Assembly: GCF_910577125.1 (NCBI RefSeq)
Contig: NZ_CAJTMN010000002.1
Location: forward strand, 1-64,000
From: an uncultured Rikenella sp.
GTDB taxonomy: Bacteria > Bacteroidota > Bacteroidia > Bacteroidales > Rikenellaceae
Reading direction: 5' to 3'
DNA: 64,000 bases
Both the position numbers and the translations under genes were made by a program. The notes under the pieces are model-generated. The model had not been told where the DNA came from. It did not search any database and saw only the letters and a list, made by a program, of their open reading frames with translations. The number at the start of each line of letters is the position of its first letter. Position 1 is the first letter of the stretch. Positions 1 to 9,132 of the stretch are shown here, piece after piece.

Positions 1-2
1 TC

Positions 3-386
3 GCGGTGTTCCGAAACAAAGACCGGAAAGGAAACCGATCCATACTGACTGAACTGAAAACAGAGAATGGGAATTTCCTCGTTACCATAGATCTCGGGAA
101 AGATGCTGACATCGATTTCAATGTCGTATCATCCGTATTCGGCAAAGCGGACGATTCCGTATTAAACTGGATCGAACAAGGACTGGCGACATATATAAAC
201 AAAGAAAAAGCCCTTGCGTTTCTGTCCCGTCACCCCGCACCAATTGCGGGAACAGCAGCAAACGCAGAGCTTTCTCTAAGTATAAAGATACAAATTAATT
301 ACATACAAACAAAATCTAAGACACTTTATTTGATCGCTTATTTTCCAAATACACTTTTTCACCGACACACTTTGCAAGGCTTTTGA
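3..386 (+). CDS. C-terminal fragment of a mobile-element protein, possibly PBECR/MuF-type nuclease domain
   Basis: The frame is open from the first bases, so the 5' part lies outside the window; about 127 codons remain before TGA. The visible protein contains LVTIDLGKDADIDFNVVSS, a WIEQGL segment and YINKEKALAFLS, a pattern I associate with the C-terminal RelE/barnase-like (PBECR) domains of phage MuF and large polyvalent proteins. That family link is from memory of the pattern and is not certain. The last roughly 25 residues look like read-through of AT-rich non-coding DNA. Base composition is clearly more AT-rich than the downstream host genes, consistent with a mobile element ending just left of the tRNA. 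Confidence 0.45.
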   Translation, partial: AVFRNKDRKGNRSILTELKTENGNFLVTIDLGKDADIDFNVVSSVFGKADDSVLNWIEQGLATYINKEKALAFLSRHPAPIAGTAANAELSLSIKIQINYIQTKSKTLYLIAYFPNTLFHRHTLQGF

Positions 387-478
387 CCTGTTTGAACAGT
401 GGTCGACCGAGAGAACGCTTTGACCGAAGCCCTACAATCATTCGAGAGTTCCTCTCATCCCCCCTCAGACTAATAAGA

Positions 479-520
479 AGAAAGCCTTGAGAACCAATTT
501 GATGGTTCTCAAGGCTTTCT
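479..520 (-). terminator. Perfect 18-bp hairpin behind tRNA-Pro
   Basis: Bases 479-496 and 503-520 are exact reverse complements with a 6-nt loop. On the minus strand the hairpin lies directly downstream of the tRNA and is followed by a T-rich stretch. It most likely terminates the tRNA transcript. Confidence 0.7.
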
Positions 521-528
521 GTCGGTGT

Positions 529-602
529 CGGGGTGACAAGATTCGAACTTGCGACCACTCGCCCCCCAGACGAGTACTCTAACCGGGCTGAGCTACACCC
601 CG
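529..602 (-). tRNA. tRNA-Pro (anticodon GGG)
   Basis: Read on the minus strand, the 74-nt segment folds as a cloverleaf. The acceptor arms CGGGGTG and CACCCCG pair, the D-arm has GCTCAGCCCGGTTAGAG, the anticodon stem CTCGT/GCGAG encloses the loop CTGGGGG with GGG at positions 34-36, and the T-arm is GCAAG-TTCGAAT-CTTGT. CCA is not encoded. A promoter-like element lies 16 bp upstream and a perfect hairpin lies downstream. Confidence 0.93.
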
Positions 603-617
603 CTCATTAACCGAGCA

Positions 618-625
618 CAAAAATA
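618..625 (-). promoter_or_regulatory. -7 element for tRNA-Pro
   Basis: TATTTTTG on the minus strand matches the Bacteroidota TAnnTTTG -7 consensus and lies 16 bp before the mature tRNA 5' end. Confidence 0.55.
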
Positions 626-711
626 CACCATTTTCGCGATTCTCAAAAATTAAAATCACTCGCACCGTGAAAAAGCTCTATCTTTAACCGAAAATTCGCA
701 ATCTCAGAGCC

Positions 712-1314
712 ATGTTTATAGCTGCACTGCTGGCCTTGGCGAGCTTCGGAGCCGAACCGGCCGACAGCGTGGTCGTCGACTCGCGACAAACCCTCGAAGA
801 GGCGTTGGCCGGAACGACCGCACCGGACAGCATTCGGCAGACTCTCGCCTTGGTAGATGTGGAATACTACTCTTTCGACCGGCGGTTGCATCGCGGACAA
901 ATCGTCGTCCACCGGGAACTTACCGATGAAGTCCGACAAGTTTTCCGCTTCATCAAAGAGTCCGGTTTTCCCGTCGGCAGCGTGATTCCTGTCCGATTCG
1001 ACCGACCCAATAACGGCACCTCGATGGACACCCTGAATAATACATACGGGTTCCATTACCGGCCCAAAACCACGTTCAATACCCGGCAACTCTCCGCCCA
1101 CTCCTACGGACGGGCGATCGACATCAATCCGTATCAGAATCCGGCCCTGCTGCGCAGCGGGCGAACGATTCCCGCCGGGGCGCGGTATGATTTACAGAAG
1201 CCGGGGACGCTGAGCGATACATCTGCGGTCGTGCGGCTCTTCCGTCGTTTCGGATGGCAGTGGGGAGGACGATGGGCCTCCGTAAAAGACCGCATGCACT
1301 TCGAAAAACCGTAA
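712..1314 (+). CDS. Exported M15-family D,D-peptidase
   Basis: A 200-aa protein with a short hydrophobic N-terminus (FIAALLALASFGA) suggesting export. The zinc-site signature of M15 peptidases is present: SAHSYGRAIDIN supplies the His and Asp ligands of the SxHxxGxAxD motif, and HFE at the very C-terminus supplies the third ligand. M15 enzymes cut peptidoglycan stem peptides (VanY/DdpX or L-Ala-D-Glu peptidase type), so a periplasmic cell-wall role is likely; the exact bond is not readable. It lies 13 bp before the GH89 gene, so the two may be co-transcribed. A near-consensus TATCTTTA lies upstream, at about 685. Confidence 0.85.
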   Translation: MFIAALLALASFGAEPADSVVVDSRQTLEEALAGTTAPDSIRQTLALVDVEYYSFDRRLHRGQIVVHRELTDEVRQVFRFIKESGFPVGSVIPVRFDRPNNGTSMDTLNNTYGFHYRPKTTFNTRQLSAHSYGRAIDINPYQNPALLRSGRTIPAGARYDLQKPGTLSDTSAVVRLFRRFGWQWGGRWASVKDRMHFEKP

Positions 1315-1327
1315 CTCAACAGACACA

Positions 1328-3811
1328 ATGAAACATCCTCTGCTCAAGCTAACCCTGACGCTTGTCACTGCGGTCACCGTGCACGGCTGTCAGGATCCGG
1401 CCATTCGGGAAGCCTCAGCCGTCATCGAACGCTTCAACGACGGTAAAACCGACGTCAAACTGGAACTTATCGAGAAATGCGACGGCAAGGACCAGTACGA
1501 AATCATTATCCGCAACGGCCGGGCCGAAATTAAAGGCAGCAGCGGCGTAGCGTTGTGCCGCGGCTACTACGATCTCGTCAAATCACAGGGTGCCGGCATT
1601 CGCAGTTGGAGCGGCCAGCGAAACGAGATGCCCGAACAGCTGACCGACCAGCCCGCGCGACGTGTCGTATCGCCCGTCGAACACCACTACTATTTCAATG
1701 CCGTCACCTACGGTTACACCATGCCCTACTGGGACTGGGAGCGCTGGGAACAGGAGATCGACTGGATGGCCCTGCACGGGATCGACATGCCGCTGGCACT
1801 GGTGGCCAACGAAGCCATCTCGGCCCGTGTGTGGAAAAAGCTCGGTCTGACCGATGACGAAATCAACGCCTATTTCGTAGGCCCCGCCCACCTGCCCTGG
1901 ATGCGCATGGGCAACATCAGCGGCCTCGACACTCCGCTGCCCGAATCGTGGCACACCACGCAGGTCGAACTGCAGCACAAAATCCTCGATCGGATGCGTA
2001 CCCTCGGCATGAAACCGATCTGCCCCGCCTTCGCCGGATTCGTCCCCGAGTCCATCCTGCAGCACTACCCCGACGCCAAACTGACCGAAACCCACTGGGG
2101 CGGCGCCTTTCGCAACTGGATGCTCGACCCCGAGCAGGAGCTTTTCAGCCGCATCGGACAGATGTTCATCGAAGAGTGGGAAGCCGAGTTCGGCCCCTGC
2201 GAATACTACATCGCCGACAGCTTCAACGAGATGGAGATCCCCTTCCCGCCCAAGGGCACCCCGGAACGCCACACCCTGCTCGCCTCCTACGGCGACAAGG
2301 TATATCAGGCCATCAAGGCCGGCAATCCCAATGCCGTATGGGTCATGCAGGGATGGATGTTCGGCTACCAGCGCGACATCTGGGACTACGAGACCCTCGC
2401 CGCCCTGCTGTCGAAGATACCCAACGACAAGATGCTGCTGCTCGACCTGGCCGTCGACTACAACATACACTTCTGGCACAGCACCCCCAACTGGGAGTTC
2501 TACAAAGGTTTCATCGACAAACCGTGGGTCTATAGCATCATTCCGAACATGGGCGGAAAAACCGGCCTGACCGGCGTGCTCGACTTCTACGCCAACGGCC
2601 ACCTGGCAGCCCTGCAATCGCCCAACCGCGGCCGGCTCACGGCTATCGGCATGGCTCCCGAAGGCATCGAGAACAACGAAGTGATCTACGAACTCGTCGC
2701 CGACGCCTCCTGGCGCAGCGACAGCATCGATATCCGCCAGTGGCTCCACGACTACTCCGCCAACCGGTACGGCAGCTGCCCCGCCCTCGTGGATTCGGCA
2801 TGGAACAATCTGCTGGCCTCCGTCTACAACACCTTCACCGACCACCCGCGCTACAACTGGCAATTCCGCCCCGGCAGCGTCAGCAAGGGGAGCATCAACG
2901 CTTCGCCGGCCTTCTTCCGCGCCATCGAACAGTTTGCCGCAGCCGACGAACTGCAGGAGAGCCCCCTGTACCGCATTGACCTGATCGAATACGCAACCAT
3001 CTACCTCGGCGGCAAAGCCGAGCTGCTGATCCAGGCCATCGACCATGCCTACATACTCCACAACACGGAAGAAGCCGATCGGCTCGAAAAACAGTTCACC
3101 CACATCATGCTCGGCATGGACCGTCTGCTGAAATCCCATCCGACCCTGCGACTCGAACGGTGGCTCGACTTTGCCAAGGCATACGGCACCACCGATTCGC
3201 TCCGTCATTACTACGAAAAAAACGCCCGCCGCATCGTCACCATCTGGGGCCCGCCCATCGACGACTACTCCGCCCGCATCTGGTCCGGTCTGATTCGCGA
3301 CTACTACCTGCCCCGATGGCAACACTACTTTGCCAGCCGTCGCAGCAGCGAGCCGTTCGACTTCGCCGCCTGGGAACGCGACTGGGTAGAGAACCAACGC
3401 GGGCTTTCGGCCGTCGAACCCTACGACAACCCCGTGGCAGCAGCCTGCCAGCTGATCGCCGAGACCCGACAGATCACCGCACAAACCACCGACGGACACA
3501 CGATCGGCACCTGGGCGGCCGATGAGGTGAGCGGAACGGACAATCGCACCTTCGTCTGGAACCTGCCCGCCACCTATCTGAAACGCCTCACCGGCATCCT
3601 GCTGCAACCCCTCTCGCACGAGACGACGCTCACGGCCGTCCAACTGACCCTCGAACTCGACGGACAGACCATCGGCCCGATCCGTGCCGATGGCGAGAAT
3701 ACGTTCCGTTTCACCGTCCCCTCCCATGCCACCGGCAACAACATCTGCCGCGTAAAAATCATCCTTCGCAGCAACGGAGCAGGCTTGGCGACACTGGTTT
3801 TGGATGAATAA
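1328..3811 (+). CDS. Alpha-N-acetylglucosaminidase (GH89, NAGLU family)
   Basis: An 827-aa protein with the full NAGLU layout: N-terminal domain, TIM barrel, all-helical C-terminal region. It begins with a lipoprotein-type signal (hydrophobic run ending VTVHGC), so it is probably lipid-anchored. Conserved blocks include YWDWERWEQEIDWMALHGID, WMRMGNISG and PICPAFAGFVP. The likely acid/base is Glu301 in DSFNEMEIP and the likely nucleophile Glu445 in APEGIENNEVIYEL, matching the spacing of the two catalytic glutamates in human NAGLU. GH89 removes terminal alpha-GlcNAc from heparan-type chains or from GlcNAc-alpha1,4-Gal mucin caps. No SusC/SusD pair lies nearby. Confidence 0.95.
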   Translation: MKHPLLKLTLTLVTAVTVHGCQDPAIREASAVIERFNDGKTDVKLELIEKCDGKDQYEIIIRNGRAEIKGSSGVALCRGYYDLVKSQGAGIRSWSGQRNEMPEQLTDQPARRVVSPVEHHYYFNAVTYGYTMPYWDWERWEQEIDWMALHGIDMPLALVANEAISARVWKKLGLTDDEINAYFVGPAHLPWMRMGNISGLDTPLPESWHTTQVELQHKILDRMRTLGMKPICPAFAGFVPESILQHYPDAKLTETHWGGAFRNWMLDPEQELFSRIGQMFIEEWEAEFGPCEYYIADSFNEMEIPFPPKGTPERHTLLASYGDKVYQAIKAGNPNAVWVMQGWMFGYQRDIWDYETLAALLSKIPNDKMLLLDLAVDYNIHFWHSTPNWEFYKGFIDKPWVYSIIPNMGGKTGLTGVLDFYANGHLAALQSPNRGRLTAIGMAPEGIENNEVIYELVADASWRSDSIDIRQWLHDYSANRYGSCPALVDSAWNNLLASVYNTFTDHPRYNWQFRPGSVSKGSINASPAFFRAIEQFAAADELQESPLYRIDLIEYATIYLGGKAELLIQAIDHAYILHNTEEADRLEKQFTHIMLGMDRLLKSHPTLRLERWLDFAKAYGTTDSLRHYYEKNARRIVTIWGPPIDDYSARIWSGLIRDYYLPRWQHYFASRRSSEPFDFAAWERDWVENQRGLSAVEPYDNPVAAACQLIAETRQITAQTTDGHTIGTWAADEVSGTDNRTFVWNLPATYLKRLTGILLQPLSHETTLTAVQLTLELDGQTIGPIRADGENTFRFTVPSHATGNNICRVKIILRSNGAGLATLVLDE

Positions 3812-3826
3812 ACGCCTGATAAATCG

Positions 3827-3834
3827 TACCTTTG
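3827..3834 (+). promoter_or_regulatory. -7 element for the PfkB kinase
   Basis: TACCTTTG matches TAnnTTTG. It lies after the GH89 stop and before the kinase ATG at 3868, and argues against an upstream in-frame TTG at 3832 as the start, because that codon lies within the promoter element. Confidence 0.6.
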
Positions 3835-3867
3835 CGGCCGATTTACAAAAAGAACCACTACACTGAC

Positions 3868-4869
3868 ATGGCAATTATAGGAATGGGGAATGCACTGACC
3901 GACATTCTGGTGCAGATTCCCGACGACACGATTCTGCATGACCTCGGCATCGAACGGGGCGGCATGTATCTGATCGACAACGAACAGCATCATCGCTTGA
4001 TGGAGCGAATCGCCCCTTTGCCGCACAAGCTGGCGGCAGGCGGTTCGGCCGCCAACATGGTGGCCGGAGCAGCGATATTGGGCGCGAAAACAGCCTTTAT
4101 CGGTCATGTCGGCCCTGACGCGACAGGTGAAGCCTTCCGCCGGTGCCAACGAGAGAAAGGCGTCGAATCGCTCGTCGGGATATCCGACACAACCCCATCC
4201 GGGAAATGCATCTCGTTGATTCTGCCCGACGGCGAACGCACCATGCTGACCTATCTGGGGGCGGCGCTGGAGGTCGACACGCGCCACCTGACAAGTCGAT
4301 ATTTACAGGGACGGGAGGTCTTTTTCGTCGAAGGCTATCTGCTCAACTGTCCCGACGTGATCGAGCCGGCCATGCGGGCCGCGCGCGAAGCAGGGCTGCT
4401 GGTGGCGCTGGATGCCGCCAGCTTTACCGTGATTCGCGAGTTCCGGGCGTTTGCCGACCGGCTGATCGACCGGTATGTCGATCTGTTGTTTGCCAACGAA
4501 GACGAGGCGGCCGCATTGACCGACACCGACCGGCCTGAACGGGCGCTCGAACAGCTGGCCGGACGATGCGGGACGGTCGTGGTCAAAGTGGGGCCCGAAG
4601 GATCGTGGATCGCCCGAGGTGCGGAACGCCATCGGATCGGGATTATCGAAGCCCGTCCGGTGGACAAGACCGGAGCAGGCGACCTGTATGCCGCCGCATT
4701 TCTGTACGGCTGGACACGCGGCCTTTCGCTCCGGCAGTGCGGCGAGCTGGGAGCCGTAGTCTCCAGCAAGAGCATCGAAGTCGTCGGTGCCGATCTGCCT
4801 GCGGCGACCTGGGACGAGATTCGGCCGTGGGTGCGGCGGATCGAAGCCGGCGAACGTGTCGTGGGCTGA
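3868..4869 (+). CDS. PfkB-family sugar/nucleoside kinase (adenosine-kinase-like)
   Basis: A 333-aa cytoplasmic kinase of the ribokinase fold. Signature 1 is visible as GGSAANMVAGAAILGAKTAF. Signature 2 with the anion hole and catalytic Asp is DKTGAGDLYAAAFLYG. In Bacteroidota this subgroup is usually annotated as adenosine kinase; the substrate cannot be decided from sequence alone. I placed the start at ATG 3868 (MAIIGMGNALTDILVQI) because the strand carries a -7 promoter element at 3827-3834 and family members begin close to the GNALTD motif. Confidence 0.85.
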   Translation: MAIIGMGNALTDILVQIPDDTILHDLGIERGGMYLIDNEQHHRLMERIAPLPHKLAAGGSAANMVAGAAILGAKTAFIGHVGPDATGEAFRRCQREKGVESLVGISDTTPSGKCISLILPDGERTMLTYLGAALEVDTRHLTSRYLQGREVFFVEGYLLNCPDVIEPAMRAAREAGLLVALDAASFTVIREFRAFADRLIDRYVDLLFANEDEAAALTDTDRPERALEQLAGRCGTVVVKVGPEGSWIARGAERHRIGIIEARPVDKTGAGDLYAAAFLYGWTRGLSLRQCGELGAVVSSKSIEVVGADLPAATWDEIRPWVRRIEAGERVVG

Positions 4870-4913
4870 CACCCCGACTGACATTTTGTCCGCAAAATCT
4901 GCCGTCCCGGAGG

Positions 4914-4930
4914 TTGGCACAGGAGTTGTA
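4914..4930 (+). promoter_or_regulatory. Sigma-54-type promoter upstream of htpG
   Basis: TTGGCACAGGAGTTGTA has the -24/-12 layout of RpoN promoters: GG, ten bases, then GT (consensus TGGCAC-N5-TTGC). It lies 55 bp before the htpG ATG in the intergenic space. The same GG-N10-GT pattern recurs before the porin gene at 19497. Confidence 0.5.
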
Positions 4931-4984
4931 CGGAATCGAAAAGTTATGTTTTAACCCATCAGCAATCAAAAACTCTATCGAGAT

Positions 4985-7060
4985 ATGCAACAAGGTAAAA
5001 TCGGCGTAACGACCGAGAACATTTTTCCGATTATTAAGAAATTCCTCTACTCCGACCACGAGATTTTCCTGCGCGAGCTGATCTCCAACGCTGTCGATGC
5101 GACGACCAAGCTCAAGGCACTGAGCTCGATGGGCGAATTCAACGGCGAGTTGGGCGACCTGACCATTCGCGTAGAGCTGGACGAAAAAGGCAAAAAACTG
5201 ACCGTCTCGGATCACGGGATCGGGATGACCGAAGAGGAGGTCGACAAATACATCAACCAGATCGCTTTCTCCGGGGCCGAGGAGTTCATGAAGAAGTATG
5301 AAAACCAGACGGGCATTATCGGCCACTTCGGTCTGGGCTTCTATTCGGCTTTTATGGTGGCGTCGAAGGTCGAGGTCATCACCAAATCATACAAAGAGGG
5401 GGCGCAGGCGGTGAAGTGGACGTGCGACGGCACGCCGAACTATACGCTCGAACCGGCCGAAAAGGCGGAGCGGGGAACCGAAATCGTGCTCTATCTGGCC
5501 GACGACAGCGCGGAGTTTGCCGAACGGGCACGGATCGAGGCTTTATTGAAGAAATATTGCTCGTTCCTGCCGGTGCCGATTGCATTCGGCAAGGTGCAGG
5601 AGTGGAAAGACGGCAAACAGGTCGATACCGACCGCGACAACATCATCAACGACACCCATCCGTTGTGGATGCAGAAGCCGACGGAGATTACGGCGGAACA
5701 GTACGACGAATTCTATCGCCGGCTCTATCCGATGGCGGAGGATCCGTTGTTCCACATCCATCTGAATGTCGATTACCCGTTCAACCTGACGGGGATTCTC
5801 TACTTCCCGAAGATTAAAAACAACTTCGAGGTGCAGAAAAACAAGATCCAGCTCTACTCGAACCAGGTCTATGTGACCGATTCGGTGGAGGGAATCGTAC
5901 CGGACTTCCTGACCTTGCTGCACGGGGTGATCGACTCGCCGGACATTCCGCTGAACGTGTCGCGGAGCTACCTCCAGAGCGACAGCAACGTGAAGAAGAT
6001 TTCGGGCTACATCACCAAGAAGGTGGCGGATCGGCTGGCCGACCTCTTCAAAAACGGCCGGCAGGACTACGAGGCGAAGTGGGATGACCTGAAACTCTTC
6101 ATCCAGTACGGGATCGTCAGCGAAGAGAAGTTCGGCGAACGGGCCGGGGAATTTACCCTGCTGAAAAATACGGAGGGGAAATATTTCACCCTCGACGAAT
6201 ATGCGGAGGTGATCAAAGGCAGTCAGACGGACAAAAACGGCAAGATCGTCCACCTGTACAGCAACGATCCGGTGGCCCAGCACAGCTTTATCGAGGCGGC
6301 ACGAAACAAGGGATACGATGTATTGGTGATGGACAGCCCGCTGGAGGCGCACTTCATCGGGTTCCTCGAAAACAAGCACAGCGACTGGCGGTTTACGCGC
6401 GTCGATGCCGACACGGTCGAAAAGCTGATCGAGAAGAAGGAACAGTTGGCGATGGCGCTGACGACGGCGCAACAGGAGCTGTTGGCTCCGGTGTTCGAAT
6501 CGCAGCTGCCGGCGGACGACAAGAGCCACTTCCACGTCCAGTTCGAGGCGATGGATCCGGCCGCCGCACCGATCGTGATCACCCAGGGCGAGTTCATGCG
6601 CCGGATGAAAGATATGTCGAAAATCGGCGGCGGGATGTACAGTTTCTACGGCGAACTGCCGGACAGCTACAATGTCGTGGTGAACGGCAACCATCCGTTA
6701 GTGATCGAGGTGTTGGGAGAGACGCAGAACGCGGCAGGCGAAGCTTTGGCGCCGCTGGACAAGAACCTCAAGGCGGCGGAAGACGAAAAGAGTGCACTGG
6801 ATGCGCTGCTCAAGGACAAGAAAGAGGAGGAGATTTCGCAGGAAGAGAAAGACAAGCGGGCTTCGATCCAATCGAAAATCGACGAAATCGCGGGCCAGCG
6901 GCGCGAACTGTTGCGCAAGACCGGGGCTGAGAATGTGATCGTGGGACAGTTGGTCGATCTGGCCCTGCTGGCCAACGGGATGCTGAAGGGCGAGGCATTG
7001 ACGAAATTCATTCGCCGGAGCGTGGAAGTGGTCGGTAAGTCGGCGGAAAAAGCCGAATAA
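4985..7060 (+). CDS. htpG: HtpG, Hsp90-family chaperone
   Basis: A 691-aa cytosolic ATP-dependent chaperone. The GHKL ATP-binding motifs are clear: ELISNAVDA (Asn/Asp contact), DHGIGMTEEEV and GHFGLGFYSAFMVA. The middle domain has NVSRSYLQSD, carrying the conserved Arg that contacts ATP. It is longer than the 624-aa E. coli protein, as is usual in Bacteroidota, with a charged lysine/glutamate-rich insertion near residues 590-640 before the dimerisation region. A perfect palindrome directly follows the gene and probably terminates it. Confidence 0.97.
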   Translation: MQQGKIGVTTENIFPIIKKFLYSDHEIFLRELISNAVDATTKLKALSSMGEFNGELGDLTIRVELDEKGKKLTVSDHGIGMTEEEVDKYINQIAFSGAEEFMKKYENQTGIIGHFGLGFYSAFMVASKVEVITKSYKEGAQAVKWTCDGTPNYTLEPAEKAERGTEIVLYLADDSAEFAERARIEALLKKYCSFLPVPIAFGKVQEWKDGKQVDTDRDNIINDTHPLWMQKPTEITAEQYDEFYRRLYPMAEDPLFHIHLNVDYPFNLTGILYFPKIKNNFEVQKNKIQLYSNQVYVTDSVEGIVPDFLTLLHGVIDSPDIPLNVSRSYLQSDSNVKKISGYITKKVADRLADLFKNGRQDYEAKWDDLKLFIQYGIVSEEKFGERAGEFTLLKNTEGKYFTLDEYAEVIKGSQTDKNGKIVHLYSNDPVAQHSFIEAARNKGYDVLVMDSPLEAHFIGFLENKHSDWRFTRVDADTVEKLIEKKEQLAMALTTAQQELLAPVFESQLPADDKSHFHVQFEAMDPAAAPIVITQGEFMRRMKDMSKIGGGMYSFYGELPDSYNVVVNGNHPLVIEVLGETQNAAGEALAPLDKNLKAAEDEKSALDALLKDKKEEEISQEEKDKRASIQSKIDEIAGQRRELLRKTGAENVIVGQLVDLALLANGMLKGEALTKFIRRSVEVVGKSAEKAE

Positions 7061-7108
7061 AGGTTATAAACCGAACACACCGAAACCTCAATTTGGGTCT
7101 CTTATTGC

Positions 7109-7144
7109 CACCAGAGGGGCGTCCATATGGACGCCCCTCTGGTG
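7109..7144. terminator. Bidirectional terminator, 36-nt perfect palindrome
   Basis: Bases 7109-7126 are the exact reverse complement of 7127-7144. It lies between convergent genes htpG (+) and the DUF262 gene (-), where a shared terminator is expected. Confidence 0.7.
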
Positions 7145-7162
7145 TGTTTATGAATTTTTATC

Positions 7163-8956
7163 TTAAGAACCTCGTTGTTGAAGCAGCTCGATCAACTCCT
7201 CTTTCGATAATTTATTCAAGTCCAGAGTCTCCGTAGGATTTGACTCCTCGTCGCGTTTAAACCGCTCATAATCGGTGTACCATTTCGATAAAACGACTTT
7301 CAATTGTTTAAAGAGAGCTTCATCTCGCTTCGAAATATCATCCAGTTGCCAATCCGTCCGGCCGGTTAGTTCACGCGCCATAGCGATTTTGGATTCTGCA
7401 TATTTTTCGATTTTTTTAGCATAATACCCGTTGCTGGCCCCGATGTTTAACGGTTTTTCCAGAGGTAACTTATTCCCGATATGTTCAATCAGTTCATCGA
7501 CCTCTTCTTTTGGCCGATCAGGATAGCGTGACGTATCCCATTTCTGAGGAAAGATATGCTCGATCTCCCATTTGTCGGGGAGCAGTCCGTTCTGTGTCCT
7601 GTATGCCAAAGTTTTCAGCAACATCCGGATCACACTACGGTGTGGCATGATTACACGTTCTTTGAGCGTATCGAGGTCGGCACAAATCGCATTGAATTCC
7701 GGTCTGGGATTGTTAATTATGGCAACATTCAATTTAATAATATCTCCCTTGACGCTATTAATCGACGGAACTTCAAGGAATTTTGAGATCAGCACCATAG
7801 CATGACGCCGCAAGAAACGGAGAAAGTTCTGTTCGAAATCTTTGTCGTTCCGATATCTGAGATAATAGATAATCGTCGGATATTTCCAGAATTCGTTGTT
7901 ATAAGCTGAAAGAATATCGAGTGTTTGCCGAATTTCCCGGTTCAGACTCCAAGGTTCACCTTCGATTTCGGAGTGCAAGGTAAGAACTCTAAAAATATTG
8001 AGTATGGTTTTCAGATCATCCAGCAGATGGGGGATATATAATCGAGCGGCCTGTTTCTCCAGAAAATATTTCCTGACACCCGGAGTCGTCGTATCGATAT
8101 CCCCGTCCAATGCCCGGAGATAGAACATGTGGTAATAAAACAAATTTTGAATCGTCAGCCCCACCTGATCCGATTGCTCCTCAAGAAACCGCCAGGAATC
8201 GATAAACTCGGCTTTGAGTTCATCGCTCAGGTGATTATATATCTTGGCTTTGAAAATATCGGCATCCGAAAGAGGAAGACCGCGATTATTGAGCGTGGAA
8301 AAAATCGTCAGAGCCGTATCTTGAGTGTCTGCAGTAATAGGAAGAAAAATGGCCTGATTGAGCAGCACATCCACAAAATTATAGATCTGCATGCCCGATT
8401 GCATATTCGAGATGCGAAACAGTTCTTTAAATTTATTGTAATTCCGCGAATAATTATCGTTGGCCCCGTCAGCCGTACGCCCCGTTATAAGGATATTACG
8501 CAATATCTCGTTTCCCTTATCACTGATGACATCCGAATGCAGCAATATCCGGGAATAATCCACTTTGCTGGTCAGACGATTGGTCACCCAAATCGTTTTT
8601 TCGATTTCTCCGATAAAATGATTTTCTTCGTCCCCTTTTTTCGGCGTCGCCTGCAGATGGGCATAAATCGCACGCAACAACAAAAACAAGGAGGTGATAC
8701 GTTGTTGTCCGTCGATAACCTCCCACTCTCCTTGCTCATTTTCATAAGAGACGATGCTTCCTAAAAAATAAGTCGCTTTCGTATCTCTATTCGTCGAGAC
8801 CGAAAATTCCCATATATCGCTGTATAAGGTATCGATTTCATCATCGCTCCAAGCATAGGGCCGTTGGTATTCAGGAATGAGAAAACTATGATCGCGAGCA
8901 CTGCGAAGCAAATCCTTCACGCTTTGCTTATTAACCTGGATAGAGGTGGTTGCCAT
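7163..8956 (-). CDS. DUF262/DUF1524 protein (GmrSD-like)
   Basis: A 597-aa protein with both halves of the GmrSD architecture. The N-terminal DUF262 (ParB/Srx-like) domain has IPEYQRPYAWSDDE and the diagnostic VIDGQQRITSL at about residues 80-90. The C-terminal DUF1524 domain carries the HNH-type EIEHIFPQKW at about residue 468. Family members include type IV restriction enzymes that attack modified phage DNA and SspE-type effectors of phosphorothioation defence, so a defence role is plausible. No partner gene is adjacent, so it may act alone. The C-terminus ends in a predicted helical, charged segment. Confidence 0.85.
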   Translation of the reverse strand: MATTSIQVNKQSVKDLLRSARDHSFLIPEYQRPYAWSDDEIDTLYSDIWEFSVSTNRDTKATYFLGSIVSYENEQGEWEVIDGQQRITSLFLLLRAIYAHLQATPKKGDEENHFIGEIEKTIWVTNRLTSKVDYSRILLHSDVISDKGNEILRNILITGRTADGANDNYSRNYNKFKELFRISNMQSGMQIYNFVDVLLNQAIFLPITADTQDTALTIFSTLNNRGLPLSDADIFKAKIYNHLSDELKAEFIDSWRFLEEQSDQVGLTIQNLFYYHMFYLRALDGDIDTTTPGVRKYFLEKQAARLYIPHLLDDLKTILNIFRVLTLHSEIEGEPWSLNREIRQTLDILSAYNNEFWKYPTIIYYLRYRNDKDFEQNFLRFLRRHAMVLISKFLEVPSINSVKGDIIKLNVAIINNPRPEFNAICADLDTLKERVIMPHRSVIRMLLKTLAYRTQNGLLPDKWEIEHIFPQKWDTSRYPDRPKEEVDELIEHIGNKLPLEKPLNIGASNGYYAKKIEKYAESKIAMARELTGRTDWQLDDISKRDEALFKQLKVVLSKWYTDYERFKRDEESNPTETLDLNKLSKEELIELLQQRGS

Positions 8957-8980
8957 ATAAATTTACACTTGTCAGTGACT

Positions 8981-8988
8981 CAAATCTA
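8981..8988 (-). promoter_or_regulatory. -7 element for the DUF262 gene
   Basis: TAGATTTG on the minus strand fits TAnnTTTG and lies 25 bp upstream of the ATG at 8956. No convincing -33 element is seen. Confidence 0.45.
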
Positions 8989-9071
8989 CAAAATAAATTG
9001 CAATTCTATTGTTTTTCCACTCGCTTTTATTTTCGTATAAGCCATTCTTTACTTGTTACCAATCGACAAGA

Positions 9072-9103
9072 GAGGGAGGATATTCCGCAGAATATCCTCC
9101 CTC
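9072..9103 (-). terminator. Hairpin after the flavodoxin operon
   Basis: Bases 9072-9085 pair perfectly with 9090-9103 around a 4-nt loop. It lies 30 bp beyond the flavodoxin stop. The following minus-strand sequence has only a weak T-run, so termination strength is uncertain. Confidence 0.5.
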
Positions 9104-9132
9104 CCCCTGGCACCTGATTCGCGATCATTCGC

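Noticed and set aside
1583..3874. Long minus-strand open frame of about 760 codons
   Set aside because: It is antisense to the clearly functional GH89 gene and has no recognisable domain.
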